Positions 1-8,731 of a stretch of 64,000 nt of DNA are shown here, in pieces (position 1 is the stretch's first letter; the number at the start of each line of letters is the position of its first letter). Origin of the DNA: Kitasatospora sp. NBC_01266 (GTDB lineage Bacteria; Actinomycetota; Actinomycetes; Streptomycetales; Streptomycetaceae); assembly GCF_036242395.1 (NCBI RefSeq), contig NZ_CP108458.1, positions 4,216,001 through 4,280,000 of the forward strand, read 5' to 3'. The position numbers and the translations under genes are program-made. The notes below the pieces were generated by a model. That model made no database searches. It saw nothing but the letters and a program-made list of their open reading frames with translations, and was not told the DNA's origin.

Positions 1-556
1 GTACCCGGCGGTGCGGGTCAACCCGGACGTGCTCTACGTGGACCACGGCGACCTGCTGACCAGCGCCGGCAGCGCGGCCGGCATCGACCTGTGCCTGCAC
101 CTGGTGCGCGCCGACCACGGCGCGAAGGTGGCCAACACGGTGGCCCGGCGCTTCGTGGTGTCACCGCACCGGGACGGCGGGCAGGCGCAGTTCATCGAGG
201 CCGCGGTCAAGCCGGTGGCCGAGGAGGAGGACGGGGTGGCGCAGAGCATGCGGTGGGCGCTGGACCACCTGGCCTCGCCGCTGAGCGTCTCGCTGCTGGC
301 CAGGGCGGCCCGGATGTCCGACCGTTCGTACCTGCGGCACTTCACCGCGCGCAACGGCACCAGCCCGATGCGCTGGGTGATCACCCAGCGCATCGCGGCC
401 AGCCTGCCGCTGCTGGAGTCGCTGGACGGGACGGTGGAGGAGATCGCCGCGGCCGTCGGCTTTGAGAGCGCGGCGACCTACCGGCACCACTTCAGCCGCA
501 CCATGCGCACCTCGCCGACCGCCTACCGGCGCTCCTTCGGCAGCGGCCCGGCCTGA
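1..556 (+). CDS. AraC-family transcriptional regulator, GlxA-like (5' partial)
   Basis: The 5' end lies outside the window; the frame is open from base 2. The first part (about 60 residues, with DVLYVDHGDLLTSAG and a following SAAGIDLCLHLV) matches the end of a DJ-1/PfpI-type domain as found in GlxA-like regulators. The last 100 residues are an AraC/XylS DNA-binding domain with two helix-turn-helix units: LSVSLLARAARMSDRSYLRHF and then VEEIAAAVGFESAATYRHHF. It would act as a cytoplasmic transcription factor; the target is unknown. The next gene is convergent and 13 bp away, and its predicted rhodanese is not obviously a target. Family assignment is firm; the ligand is not predictable. Confidence 0.9.
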   Translation, partial: YPAVRVNPDVLYVDHGDLLTSAGSAAGIDLCLHLVRADHGAKVANTVARRFVVSPHRDGGQAQFIEAAVKPVAEEEDGVAQSMRWALDHLASPLSVSLLARAARMSDRSYLRHFTARNGTSPMRWVITQRIAASLPLLESLDGTVEEIAAAVGFESAATYRHHFSRTMRTSPTAYRRSFGSGPA

Positions 557-569
557 GCCGCAGGGCGGC

Positions 570-1052
570 TCAGCAGACCAGGCCGAGGTCGGCGGGGGTG
601 GCGGTGCTCGGGTCCACCGGGCGGCGGCCCTCGGTGGGCCAGCCCTCGCGGATCCAGTACTCCAGGCCGCCGATCATCTCCTTGACCTGGCGGCCGAGCG
701 CGGCGAGCTTCATCGCGCCCTTGGTGGAGCCGTTGCAGGCCGGGCCCCAGCAGTAGACCACCAGCAGGCCCGGGGGCAGCTCGGCGACCCTCTCGGCGGT
801 GATCTCGGCCAGCGGCAGGCTGACCGCGCCGGGCAGGTGGGTCCTGCGGTGGGCACCCTCGATCCGGACGTCGACGATGGTGAAGTCCGCCCGGCCGTCG
901 CGCAGCGCGTACCAGACGTCGGCGGGGTCGGCCTGGCAGCCGAGGCGCTCGGCGAAGAAGGCGAAGGCGCGCTCGGGCGCGAGCGCCGGGATCCCGGTGA
1001 CGGGCGAGGGGGCGGCGGCAGGGGTGGTGACGGGGGCGGGGGCGGCGGTCAT
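570..1052 (-). CDS. Rhodanese-domain protein
   Basis: A 160-residue cytoplasmic protein with an Ala/Pro-rich N-terminus (residues 1-22) and a single rhodanese domain. Visible family features are IVDVRIEGAHRRTHLPGA (residues 59-76), the persulfide-carrying cysteine C101 in the loop YCWGPACNGST, and the closing MIGGLEYWIREGWP motif. The active-site loop has a second Cys (C106). Such domains move sulfane sulfur or act as regulatory modules; the substrate cannot be read from the sequence. It stands alone: the neighbour upstream is about 150 bp away and encodes an unrelated membrane protein. ATG start at 1052. Confidence 0.85.
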   Translation of the reverse strand: MTAAPAPVTTPAAAPSPVTGIPALAPERAFAFFAERLGCQADPADVWYALRDGRADFTIVDVRIEGAHRRTHLPGAVSLPLAEITAERVAELPPGLLVVYCWGPACNGSTKGAMKLAALGRQVKEMIGGLEYWIREGWPTEGRRPVDPSTATPADLGLVC

Positions 1053-1198
1053 CGTCGGCTCCTCGGCGAGGCGGTCAGCGCGGTCAGGATGTGCCGGGCG
1101 TTCCGGGCGGTGAGACGATCTTCCGCCGCGGGCCGCGACCGCCGACAGTGGCGCTGCCGACTACGACCGCCAAGATCCCGCCAACCGGCCGGCCCGGA

Positions 1199-2467
1199 TC
1201 AGCCGCGCATGGCGGCGGGGGTGCGGACCTCGCCACCGGCCGGACGCGGGATCGAGGCCCGGCCCCTGCCCCGCCGGCCACCGCTGCCCCGGCCCCCGCC
1301 AGGGCTCGCACCGCCCCGGCCGCGACGCGGCTTCTTGGTGGGCCAGAGCAGCACGTAGGCGGTGGAGATCACCACGAAGGCCAGCCGGACCATGCCCTTG
1401 GCCGAGTCCGAGGGGATCAGCAGCGTGCCGCCGTAGAGCGAGGCCAGCGCGATCCAGCTCCACCAGGGCACCAGGCGGCGCTGCCCGACCGCGTCCCAGA
1501 GCAGGGTGCCCAGCAGGATCGAGGCGGTGTAGTAGGTGTAGACGCTCGGGTCCAGCAGGATCCGGGCGTTGGCGCCGACCAGCACCACGGCCGGCCAGCG
1601 CCCGCGGCGCACCGCCAGGGTGCCCAGGCCCATCCCGATCGCGAACTGCGCGGGCCGGTCCCACCAGGGGGTGGACGGATCGGAGACGCCCAGCCAGCGC
1701 AGCGAGGAGGCCGGCTGGTTGGGGATGGTGAACTTGGCGGCCGACAGCGAGCCCAGGTTGCTCAGGTAGAACGGCAGCCAGGCGAGGGCGATCAGCCCGA
1801 CGCACCAGAGGAAGGACCGCCGCCAGGCCGGCTTGGGCAGCGCCAGGATCAGCGGGAGGAAGGAGATCGCCCAGGGCTTGGAGTCCACCGCCAGGGCCAG
1901 GAAGACCCCCACCGCGACCGGCTTGTTCCGGACCAGCGAGTGCACCGCGAGCATGGTGAAGAAGAGCGCCAGCACGTCGTCCATGTGCGCGAAGCGGACC
2001 GACACCTCCACCCACATCGGGATGAAGGCCAGGCCCGCGATCAGGATCCGCTGCTGGAGCCGGCGGTGGTTGGTGCCGGTGCCCCGGTAGTACCAGGCGG
2101 CGGTACGGCCGACCAGGACCAGCATGATCAGGCCGAGCACGGACATCGTCGCCTCGGCCAGCACCTGCCCGACATGGGCCGGGAACGGCGCGAAGAGCCG
2201 GGCCGCCGCCAGGCTCACCGGGCCGATCTGGAGCTCGGGATGGTGCGCGTAGAGCGCCAGGCCGCCGCCCTCGCCACCGCTGAAGAGCAGTTGCTCGCCC
2301 TCGCGCAGGTAGTGCCAGGAGAATCCGCCACTGGGTTCGACGATCAGGAACCAGATGATCGTCCAAGCGACCAGAAGCACGTGGTGTCTGCGGACAGGCA
2401 GGCTGGCGATCCGGCCGGTGTTCGACCCGTAGTCGCTCGCACTGTTGTCCGCGCTCGCTCCGCGCAC
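1199..2467 (-). CDS. Integral membrane GT-C glycosyltransferase, GT87-like
   Basis: A polytopic membrane protein of about 422 residues with roughly nine hydrophobic segments, starting with VLLVAWTIIWFLIV. An acidic patch after the third segment (EVSVRFAHMDD, about residues 154-164) fits the lumenal catalytic acidic residues of polyprenyl-phosphate-dependent GT-C enzymes (GT87/DUF2029 type), which transfer mannose or similar sugars outside the membrane. The C-terminus is a Gly/Arg-rich basic tail. I place the start at the GTG at 2467 because AGAGGA lies just upstream of it; a GTG at 2488 is in frame but lacks such a site. The sugar and acceptor are not known. Transcribed alone. Confidence 0.65.
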   Translation of the reverse strand: MRGASADNSASDYGSNTGRIASLPVRRHHVLLVAWTIIWFLIVEPSGGFSWHYLREGEQLLFSGGEGGGLALYAHHPELQIGPVSLAAARLFAPFPAHVGQVLAEATMSVLGLIMLVLVGRTAAWYYRGTGTNHRRLQQRILIAGLAFIPMWVEVSVRFAHMDDVLALFFTMLAVHSLVRNKPVAVGVFLALAVDSKPWAISFLPLILALPKPAWRRSFLWCVGLIALAWLPFYLSNLGSLSAAKFTIPNQPASSLRWLGVSDPSTPWWDRPAQFAIGMGLGTLAVRRGRWPAVVLVGANARILLDPSVYTYYTASILLGTLLWDAVGQRRLVPWWSWIALASLYGGTLLIPSDSAKGMVRLAFVVISTAYVLLWPTKKPRRGRGGASPGGGRGSGGRRGRGRASIPRPAGGEVRTPAAMRG

Positions 2468-2553
2468 CTCTGTTCCTCTTCCCCGCACCGGCCCCCTCGG
2501 CCGGACATCCTATGCGATCAGTTGAAACAGCCCGCCTACTGTGACATCACACA

Positions 2554-2607
2554 CAGCGCACCCCGGGCCCGGCCGAGCGGCTGCTCGGCCGGGCCCGGGG
2601 TGCGCTG
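2554..2607. terminator. Long perfect hairpin, transcription terminator
   Basis: A 24-bp perfectly complementary stem with a 6-nt loop (CGGCTG) lies 30 bp past the stop codon of the LAFTG wall protein on the minus strand and upstream of the glycosyltransferase gene. It has no U-tract, as is usual for high-GC actinomycete terminators. Confidence 0.8.
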
Positions 2608-2636
2608 CACACCGTCCGTTCAACAGACTCAGCAGG

Positions 2637-3779
2637 TCAGGCGTGCCGTGCGGCGCCCTTGCGGCGACGCACCAGGACCAGGGTGCCGACCCCGGCGGCG
2701 AGCACGGTGGCACCCGCGATGGCGATCGGCGCGGCATCGCTGCCACCGCCGGTGAAGGCCAGGCTCTGCTCGTCCGCCGTCTCGGCGGCCTTGGCCTGCT
2801 GCACGGCGGCGGCCGGAACCGGCACGGCGGAGGCCTGCGGCGGCGGCACCGGGAAGGGGGTGACCGCGCCGCCGGAGGACGAGGCGGACGGGGTGCCGCC
2901 CCCGGCGGAGGCCGAGCCGCTCGGGCTGCTGCTCGGGCTGCCACTCGGGCTGCCGCTCGGGCTGCCGCTCGAGCTCGGCGACGACGAGGAGGAGGTCGAG
3001 GCGCTCGGCGAGGGAGACGACGGGGACGACGGGGACGACGGCGAGGAGGTCGCGGAGCTCGAGGGACTCGGCGACGGAGACGAGGGCGCGGAGCTGGAGG
3101 AGCTCGCCGACGGGCTACCGGTCGGCTCCCCGCCCCCGGGCGGCAGCACGCAGAAGAAGGCGGGCTCGCTCGCGGACAGCACCCCGGGCTGGTCGGGCGC
3201 GGCGTCCACCGGCAGCCAGTACGCGATGAACTGCGCGAAGGCCGTCCCGGTCGGATTGTCGTCCGGCAGCCCGAGCCGCACCTTGATCGAGACCGACTTG
3301 CCCGCCTTCACGTAGATCAGCGCGTCCGGCGCCGGCACCCCGCCGCCGTCCACCGGACCGAGCAGCCGGACATCGTCCATGAAGGTCGGGATGGTGCTCT
3401 CTTCCCAGTCCTGGCGGTTCTTCTTGTAGTCCAGCAGCAGCGCGGTGTTGTCGACCTTGCCCGCACGGTCGTTCACCTTGACCGCCGGGTAGAAGACCAG
3501 GTCACTGTCCGAACGGTTGGTCAGTTCGACGGTGAAGCCGGTCGGCTCGTCACCGGCGGTGATCTCGTGCGGCAGTCCCTCGACCGCGAGCTTGGGACCG
3601 ACCGCGTCCGGCACCTCCTTGGCCGGCTGCACCTGTCGCGGTGCGGACCCGTTCGCCGAGACCGCGGGCACTGGGCTGGTCACCGCCGTGCCGGGCACCG
3701 CGAACGCGGCGCAGGCTCCGGTCAGCACGGCCGAGGAGGCCAGCGTGCCGATCGCGGCCAGGGCGAGAGAACGACGCAT
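2637..3779 (-). CDS. Secreted cell-wall-anchored protein with LAFTG sorting signal
   Basis: A 380-residue exported protein. The N-terminus MRRSLALAAIGTLASSAVL is a Sec signal. The middle (about residues 40-210) is a globular domain with a FTVELTNRSDSDLVFYP stretch, which resembles the immunoglobulin-like extracellular modules found in other streptomycete wall proteins. A long Ser/Pro/Gly-rich spacer (about 215-320) crosses the wall. The end has LAFTG, a hydrophobic segment and RRRKG, the signal used by class E sortases (LAxTG). The start is the ATG before RRSLAL; frame upstream is open but has no ribosome binding site or signal peptide. A paralogous architecture occurs at 41977-42924. Role unknown. 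Confidence 0.85.
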   Translation of the reverse strand: MRRSLALAAIGTLASSAVLTGACAAFAVPGTAVTSPVPAVSANGSAPRQVQPAKEVPDAVGPKLAVEGLPHEITAGDEPTGFTVELTNRSDSDLVFYPAVKVNDRAGKVDNTALLLDYKKNRQDWEESTIPTFMDDVRLLGPVDGGGVPAPDALIYVKAGKSVSIKVRLGLPDDNPTGTAFAQFIAYWLPVDAAPDQPGVLSASEPAFFCVLPPGGGEPTGSPSASSSSSAPSSPSPSPSSSATSSPSSPSSPSSPSPSASTSSSSSPSSSGSPSGSPSGSPSSSPSGSASAGGGTPSASSSGGAVTPFPVPPPQASAVPVPAAAVQQAKAAETADEQSLAFTGGGSDAAPIAIAGATVLAAGVGTLVLVRRRKGAARHA

Positions 3780-4033
3780 GAGCGTGAGCACCCCATCATC
3801 AAGAGCCGCACCCGGGAGAGACGCCCCTGGGCTCGCGGGAGAAGTTCGACGGAGAATATCGGACCAACTCACAATTCCAGGCCCGGGGTTAGGGCCCGTT
3901 CGCAAAATCTCCGCACTGCGCCCAGTGCCCACTCCGGGCGTTCAGCCGAGTGTCCGGTCAGCGAATGCCGGACGTCCGGTCAGCGACCTGGCGATGGCGA
4001 ACCGGCAGCTGTCTGAGCATGGTTGACTTCCTG

Positions 4034-4615
4034 TCAGCTGATGGCTCCGGGCTGCACCGGCCACTGGGCCGGCGGGCGGTCGGCGAAGAGGTGGAGCGTG
4101 TCGCGGTAGATCGGGTCCTGCCGCAGGCCGTGGTCGACCAGCCCGAGCCGCCCGGCCACCGCGAGCGATCCCGGGTTCTGCGGGTGGATCCAGGCGAAGA
4201 CCGGCAGCTGCGGGGTGTGCTGCCGAGCGGCGGCGAGCGCCGCCCGGCTCAGCTCGGTCGCGTAGCCCCGGCCCCAGTGGGCGGCGGCCAGCCGGTAGTA
4301 GAGGTTCCAGTGGCCGCGCGCCCGCTGCTCCTGCACGCCGCCGATGCCGATCACCGGCCCGGTGCCGTCGCCGGCCCCGCCCACCGCGCGCAGCCGCACC
4401 GTCCAGTAGCTGAGCCCGCTGGCCCAGCCCTCCACCGCCCGCTCGATCCACTCCCGGGTCTGCCCGATCTCGGCGTGCCGCCCCTGCGGCCGGTGCCGCC
4501 AGACCTCGGGGTCGGAGTTGATCGCGAAGAGCGGGTCCAGGTCGTCGAGGCGCACGGCCCGCAGTTCGAGCCGCTCGGTGGTCACGGTGTGCAAGGCTCT
4601 GGTGGTATTGATCAT
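4034..4615 (-). CDS. GNAT family N-acetyltransferase (RimJ/RimL type)
   Basis: A 193-residue protein opening with TERLELRAVRLDDLDPLFAI, the usual start of RimJ/RimL-like acetyltransferases, with GHWNLYYRLAAAHWGRGYATE covering the acetyl-CoA pyrophosphate-binding loop (R/Q-x-x-G-x-G/A region) and NPGSLAVAGRLGLV the C-terminal strand/helix. It would transfer an acetyl group from acetyl-CoA to an amine of a small molecule or protein; substrate unknown. The start is the ATG at 4615 before INTTRALHTV; upstream frame is not protein-like. It is divergent from the MerR regulator at 4720, with about 100 bp between them, so the two may share a control region. Confidence 0.85.
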   Translation of the reverse strand: MINTTRALHTVTTERLELRAVRLDDLDPLFAINSDPEVWRHRPQGRHAEIGQTREWIERAVEGWASGLSYWTVRLRAVGGAGDGTGPVIGIGGVQEQRARGHWNLYYRLAAAHWGRGYATELSRAALAAARQHTPQLPVFAWIHPQNPGSLAVAGRLGLVDHGLRQDPIYRDTLHLFADRPPAQWPVQPGAIS

Positions 4616-4719
4616 TCCCGGAGCGTAGCCACGGTGCGTCGCGGCCGAACAGGCCTTTCCAGCCCGATCCGGCGGGCGCTTGACCCTCACACCGTGTCAG
4701 GGCATGGAGTGGAGCCATC

Positions 4720-5556
4720 ATGTTCACCATCGGAGACTTCGCCAGGCACGGCCGCGTATCGGTCCGCATGCTGCGGCACTACGACGCCATCGGCCTGCTG
4801 CACCCCGCCCAGGTCGACCCGGTCAGCGGCTACCGCTTCTACGCGGCGGCCCAGTTGGCCCGGCTCAACCGGGTGATCGCGCTCAAGGACCTCGGGTTCA
4901 CCCTGGACCAGGTCAAGGCGATCCTGGACGAGCAGGTCGGCACCGAGCAACTGCGCGGCATGCTGCGGCTGCGGCACAGCGAGCTGGCCGAGGCGGTGAC
5001 CGCCGCAACGGCCCGACTGGCCCAGGTCGAGGCGAGGCTCCGGACAATCGAGAGCGAGGGCAAGATGAACAGCAACGACGTGGTGGTCAAGCCGATCCCG
5101 GCCGTCCGGGTGGCCGAACTGAGCGCCGTGGCCGGCGGCTACGAGCCGGAGCAGATCAGCCCGGTGGTCGGGCCGCTCTTCGACCGGCTCTGCCGGCTGC
5201 TGGCGGAGTCCGACCTGGCCATGGCCGGGCCGGGCATCGCCTACTACGAGCCGGTGGCGGACGGTTCGGGCGCCGTGCTGGTGCACGCGGCCTTCCCGGT
5301 GGCGGCCCCGGCTCCGCTGGAGCGGCATCCCGCCGGGTTCGCGATCGTCGACCTGCCCGCGCTGGCGGCGGCCGCCACCATCGTGCACCGGGGGTCGATG
5401 GACGACCTGCTGGGCAGCGCCCAGAGCCTGGCCCGCTGGATCGAGGGCAACGGCTGGCGGTCCACGGGGTACGCGCGGGAGCTGTACCTGGAGTGCCCCG
5501 AGGACCAGGCCGGGTGGGTGACGGAGATTCAGGAACCGGTGGTCCAGGCGGGCTGA
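4720..5556 (+). CDS. MerR-family regulator with GyrI-like effector domain
   Basis: A 278-residue regulator. Residues 1-70 form a MerR winged helix (FTIGDFARHGRVSVRMLRHYDAIGLL then YRFYAAAQLARL), followed by a coiled-coil dimer helix to about residue 120, and a C-terminal GyrI-like/effector-binding domain (from VVKPIPAVRVAEL to LYLECPED). This layout is that of BmrR/TipA-type multidrug or small-ligand sensors that untwist a 19-bp spaced promoter. The ATG at 4720 follows GGAG. It is divergent from the GNAT gene and its last 28 bp overlap the convergent CoA-transferase gene. Confidence 0.9.
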   Translation: MFTIGDFARHGRVSVRMLRHYDAIGLLHPAQVDPVSGYRFYAAAQLARLNRVIALKDLGFTLDQVKAILDEQVGTEQLRGMLRLRHSELAEAVTAATARLAQVEARLRTIESEGKMNSNDVVVKPIPAVRVAELSAVAGGYEPEQISPVVGPLFDRLCRLLAESDLAMAGPGIAYYEPVADGSGAVLVHAAFPVAAPAPLERHPAGFAIVDLPALAAAATIVHRGSMDDLLGSAQSLARWIEGNGWRSTGYARELYLECPEDQAGWVTEIQEPVVQAG

Positions 5557-6854
5557 TCGGTGCCCCAGCGGGTGGGGCCGCTCGCCCAGCGGGTGGGCGC
5601 GCCGGGGTAGCCGATCGGCGGGCGGGCGTGGCGGAGCAGGCCGTACGGGGAGGGGGTCTCGGCAAGGCGGGGCACGGGGGTGTCCGCCTCGCCGCCCTCC
5701 CCCGCCGGCAGCCCGAGCAGCCACTGGGCGGTGGCGGCGAGCGAGAAGCGCAGCAGCGTGCCCGCGCCGCCGCGCTCGCGCTCGGTCAGCGCCCGCAGCA
5801 CCCCCGCCGCCAGCAGGTACCCGGTGCCGTGGTCCAGCGCCTGGGCCGGCAGCGCGCCGGGGTGCCCGTCCTGGTCGGCCTCGAGCATCGCGATCCCGCA
5901 GCGGGCCTGCACCAGGCTGTCGAACCCGCGGCGCCCCGCCCACGGCCCTTGCCAACCCCAGGCGCAGAGCTGCGCCACGATCAGTCCCGGCGGCAGCTCG
6001 GCGGGCGTCAGCCCGTAGTGGTCGAGCGCACCGGGGCGGTAGCCGGTGACCAGCACGTCGGCGGTGGCGATCAGCTCGCGCAGGGTTGCCAGGTCGGCGG
6101 GGCGGTCCAGGTCGAGCCGGACGGACCGCTTGCCGAAACCGGTGTCGGCGTGCGCGTCCTCGCTCTCCGGCAGGCGCGGCGAATCGACGCGCAGCACGTC
6201 CGCCCCGAGCAGCGCGAGGGTGCGGGTGGCGACGGGGCCGGCGATGACCCGGGTGAGGTCGAGCACCCGGACCCCGGCGGCGGGCAGCGCGGCGGGGGCG
6301 AGCCGCCGCCGGCTCTGCCCGCGCTCCGTGCGCTCGACCAGCTGATGATCCGTCCGCTCGGCTTCGCCGACCGCCACCGCCAGCGCGCCGGCGGCGTAGG
6401 CCGTCTCCTGCACCTCCACCGCCGCGCGTCCCGCGAGCTCGGCGGCGAACCGCTCGGGCGTGGTGCCGAGCGCCGCCAGCAACCGCTCGCGGTGATGCGG
6501 GTAGTTGGCGTGCGTGCGCACCCACCCGTCGGCGGTGCGCCAGAAGCCGGAGAGCGGTGCGAAGCTGGTCAGCGCCCGCCCGTCGATCCGCAGCAGCCGC
6601 TCACTGACGAACGCCGAGGCCACCGCCGCCTCGTCCACCAGCACGTCCGGGACAGCCGCGCCGGTGCGCACTGCCAGCAGCTCGGCCGCCGCCAGCGAGC
6701 AGACCCCGACCGTCGCCCGGGCCAGCTCCCGCACGGCCAGCCGGCTCGGCAGCACCCCGGGCGCGGGCTGGTACGCCACACCCGCCGAGAGCTGCGGCGC
6801 CCCGCCGAGCGCGGACCAGGCGTGGGCGGTGGCGGCGTCGTGATGAACTGTCAT
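5529..6854 (-). CDS. CaiB/BaiF family III CoA-transferase
   Basis: A 441-residue protein. The second half carries the family core: VRVLDLTRVIAGPVATRTLALLG (nucleotide-like CoA fold), KRSVRLDLDRPADLATLRELI, ADVLVTGYRPGALDHYGL and AQALDHGTGYLLAAGVLRAL, where the Asp aligns with the residue that forms the acyl-anhydride intermediate. It should move CoA between acyl groups in the cytoplasm; the acids are unknown. The N-terminal 170 residues are a second, weaker repeat of the fold, as in fused two-half CaiB proteins. The 3' end overlaps that of the MerR gene by 28 bp. No catabolic genes adjoin it. Confidence 0.85.
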   Translation of the reverse strand: MTVHHDAATAHAWSALGGAPQLSAGVAYQPAPGVLPSRLAVRELARATVGVCSLAAAELLAVRTGAAVPDVLVDEAAVASAFVSERLLRIDGRALTSFAPLSGFWRTADGWVRTHANYPHHRERLLAALGTTPERFAAELAGRAAVEVQETAYAAGALAVAVGEAERTDHQLVERTERGQSRRRLAPAALPAAGVRVLDLTRVIAGPVATRTLALLGADVLRVDSPRLPESEDAHADTGFGKRSVRLDLDRPADLATLRELIATADVLVTGYRPGALDHYGLTPAELPPGLIVAQLCAWGWQGPWAGRRGFDSLVQARCGIAMLEADQDGHPGALPAQALDHGTGYLLAAGVLRALTERERGGAGTLLRFSLAATAQWLLGLPAGEGGEADTPVPRLAETPSPYGLLRHARPPIGYPGAPTRWASGPTRWGTDQPAWTTGS

Positions 6855-6903
6855 ACCGGCATTCTGGCCCGGTCGGGCCAGGGGCGGGCCGAGCGGGTGG
6901 TGG

Positions 6904-7701
6904 TCACCAGTGGGGCGGGCGGGTCAGGCCGGTGGGGAGCTTGGTGGCGGCGTCGCCCTTGGCGGCGTTCAGCTGGGGCTGGGTGAGGAAGAAGGCGTCG
7001 GTGAGGTCGGCGCCGTGCAGCTTGGCGTCGCGCAGGTCCGCGCCGATCAGGTCGGCGCTGCGCAGGTCGGCGCGGCTGAGATCGGCGGCGATCAGGTAGG
7101 CGCCGCGCAGGTCCGCGCCGCGCAGCGAGCTGCCGGCCAGCCTGGCGCCGATCAGGTCGGCGCCGCGGCGGTCGCGCTTCTTGCCCGGGACGGCGGCGCG
7201 GACGCGTTCGCTGGTCTCCAGCAGCAGGGTGTTGACCCGCCCGCGGTGGGCGGCGACATCCAGGGCGAGCAGCTCGGCGGGGGTGCCGGCGGCGAGCGCC
7301 TCGGTCTCGGCGAGCAGCGCGCGCAAGTCGGCCGTCGGCGCCAGCCGCAGGGCTTCGCCCAGGTACCGGAGCAGCTCGTGCAGCTGCCGCACCACCGGGA
7401 AGACCTCGAACATCTCGCGCGCCGTCTGCGGCGCCTGCCGCCAGCTGGTCCCGCCGTAGGTGACCTGGGAGACCTGCTGACCGGCGCCGAAGCAGTCGTA
7501 GACCGTGCAGCCGCCGAACCCCTGCTGCCGCAGCCGCGTGTGGATGCCGCAGCGGAACTCGGTGTCCAGGTTGCGGCAGGGCTTGCCGGCGTCCTTGGTG
7601 ATCGCGAAGTCCGCCGAGGCCGTGAAGGGCAGCGCCACGCAGCACAGGCCGAAGCAGTTGGCGCAGTCGCCGGTCAGAGCGGTGGCGGTGGGCTCGGGCA
7701 C
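6904..7701 (-). CDS. Cys-rich N-terminal domain plus pentapeptide repeats
   Basis: A 265-residue protein with two unlike halves. Residues 1-75 contain eight cysteines (C13, C16, C20, C21, C42, C51, C65, C70), spaced as CxxCxxxCC and later pairs, which suggests a metal (Zn or Fe-S) site similar in style to, but not the same as, YkgJ-type CxxCCxxxC proteins. The middle (90-175) is helical. Residues about 178-240 hold A(D/N)Lxx pentapeptide repeats (GADLIGARLAGSSLRGADLR and onward) that form a right-handed beta-helix. ATG at 7701. Function unknown; it may bind a metal or a nucleic-acid-like partner. Transcribed alone between the CoA-transferase and LysR genes. Confidence 0.75.
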   Translation of the reverse strand: MPEPTATALTGDCANCFGLCCVALPFTASADFAITKDAGKPCRNLDTEFRCGIHTRLRQQGFGGCTVYDCFGAGQQVSQVTYGGTSWRQAPQTAREMFEVFPVVRQLHELLRYLGEALRLAPTADLRALLAETEALAAGTPAELLALDVAAHRGRVNTLLLETSERVRAAVPGKKRDRRGADLIGARLAGSSLRGADLRGAYLIAADLSRADLRSADLIGADLRDAKLHGADLTDAFFLTQPQLNAAKGDAATKLPTGLTRPPHW

Positions 7702-7773
7702 GGTGATCGGGGATCCTTCCGGACGGATGGGGACGGGTCTCGAGTAGAGCCGACCGGGCGGGCCGCGGTCCAG

Positions 7774-8658
7774 TCAGGCCGGGCCGCCGACGGCCGCCAC
7801 CGCGCGCAGTTCGCGGATCAGCGCCCGGACCCCCAGGGTGCGGGCCAGCTCGGGGGTGGTCACGTAGCCGACCGTCCGGGTCGGCCGGTCGGTCCCGAGG
7901 TCGGTGACCGTGACGCTGGCGGGCGCGTCCAGCAGGGCGAGCCGCGGCATGATCGCCATGCCCATCCCGCGCGCGACCATCGAGAGCACCACGCTGTCCT
8001 CACCGGCATCGAGCCGGGCAGCGGGCAGCCAGTCCTGCGCCTGCCACCATGCCCGGGTGTAGGAGGAGCAGTTCTCGGCCCAGTCGATCAGCGGCAGCGC
8101 GCGCGGGTCGGTGCTCCCGGACGGGTGGACCAGCGAGTACTCCTCCTGGAACAGCTCCCCCGCCACCGCGCCGGCCGGCAGCTCGAAGCTGCCGCTCAGG
8201 GTGGCGATGCCGAGGTCGGCGCGGCCGTCCAGGACCTCGCCGGCGGTGCCGCGCCCGACCTCGGGGACGATCCGCACCTCGGGGGCCAGGCCCGGGTGGG
8301 CGGCGGCCAGCCGGGTCAGCGCGGTGGGCAGCAGCTGGACGGCGGCGCTGCGGAAGGCGGCGATCCGCAGCGGACCGGTGAGCACCTTGGTGCTCGCGCC
8401 GCGTGCCTCGTCGGGCAGCGCGTCCAGCAGCCGCAGGATCCGGCGGGAGTGGGCCGCCGCCCGCTCACCGGCGGGGGTGGGGCGGGCGCCGTGCCGACCG
8501 CGGTCGAACAGGACGGCGCCGATCTTGCGCTCGCAGGAGTTGACGGCGTGTGAGACGGCGGACTGGGTCAGGCCCAGCGCCTGGGCGGCGGCGGTGAAGC
8601 TGCGCGCCCGCTCGACGGCGACCAGGATCCGCAGCTCGCGGACGGCGAGATCGTTCAC
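7774..8658 (-). CDS. LysR-family transcriptional regulator
   Basis: A 294-residue LysR regulator: N-terminal winged helix-turn-helix (VRELRILVAVERARSFTAAA then LGLTQSAVSHAVNSCERKIGAVLFDR) and a periplasmic-binding-like effector domain from about residue 90 (GPLRIAAFRSAAVQLLP). The GTG at 8658 is taken as the start; a GTG at 8667 is also possible. LysR proteins normally control a divergent gene, but upstream lies a same-strand gene, so the target is not evident. The effector is unknown. Confidence 0.88.
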   Translation of the reverse strand: MNDLAVRELRILVAVERARSFTAAAQALGLTQSAVSHAVNSCERKIGAVLFDRGRHGARPTPAGERAAAHSRRILRLLDALPDEARGASTKVLTGPLRIAAFRSAAVQLLPTALTRLAAAHPGLAPEVRIVPEVGRGTAGEVLDGRADLGIATLSGSFELPAGAVAGELFQEEYSLVHPSGSTDPRALPLIDWAENCSSYTRAWWQAQDWLPAARLDAGEDSVVLSMVARGMGMAIMPRLALLDAPASVTVTDLGTDRPTRTVGYVTTPELARTLGVRALIRELRAVAAVGGPA

Positions 8659-8731
8659 GCCCGCCACGGTACTCCGCCCGCCACGGTGGACCGGGGCGAG
8701 CGGAGCAGCGGAGCCGAGGGAGCGGCGGCGG

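Noticed and set aside
3780..3932. N-terminal extension of the LAFTG protein
   Set aside because: The frame is open to 3932, but a proper signal peptide begins at the ATG at 3779 and the upstream residues have no ribosome site.
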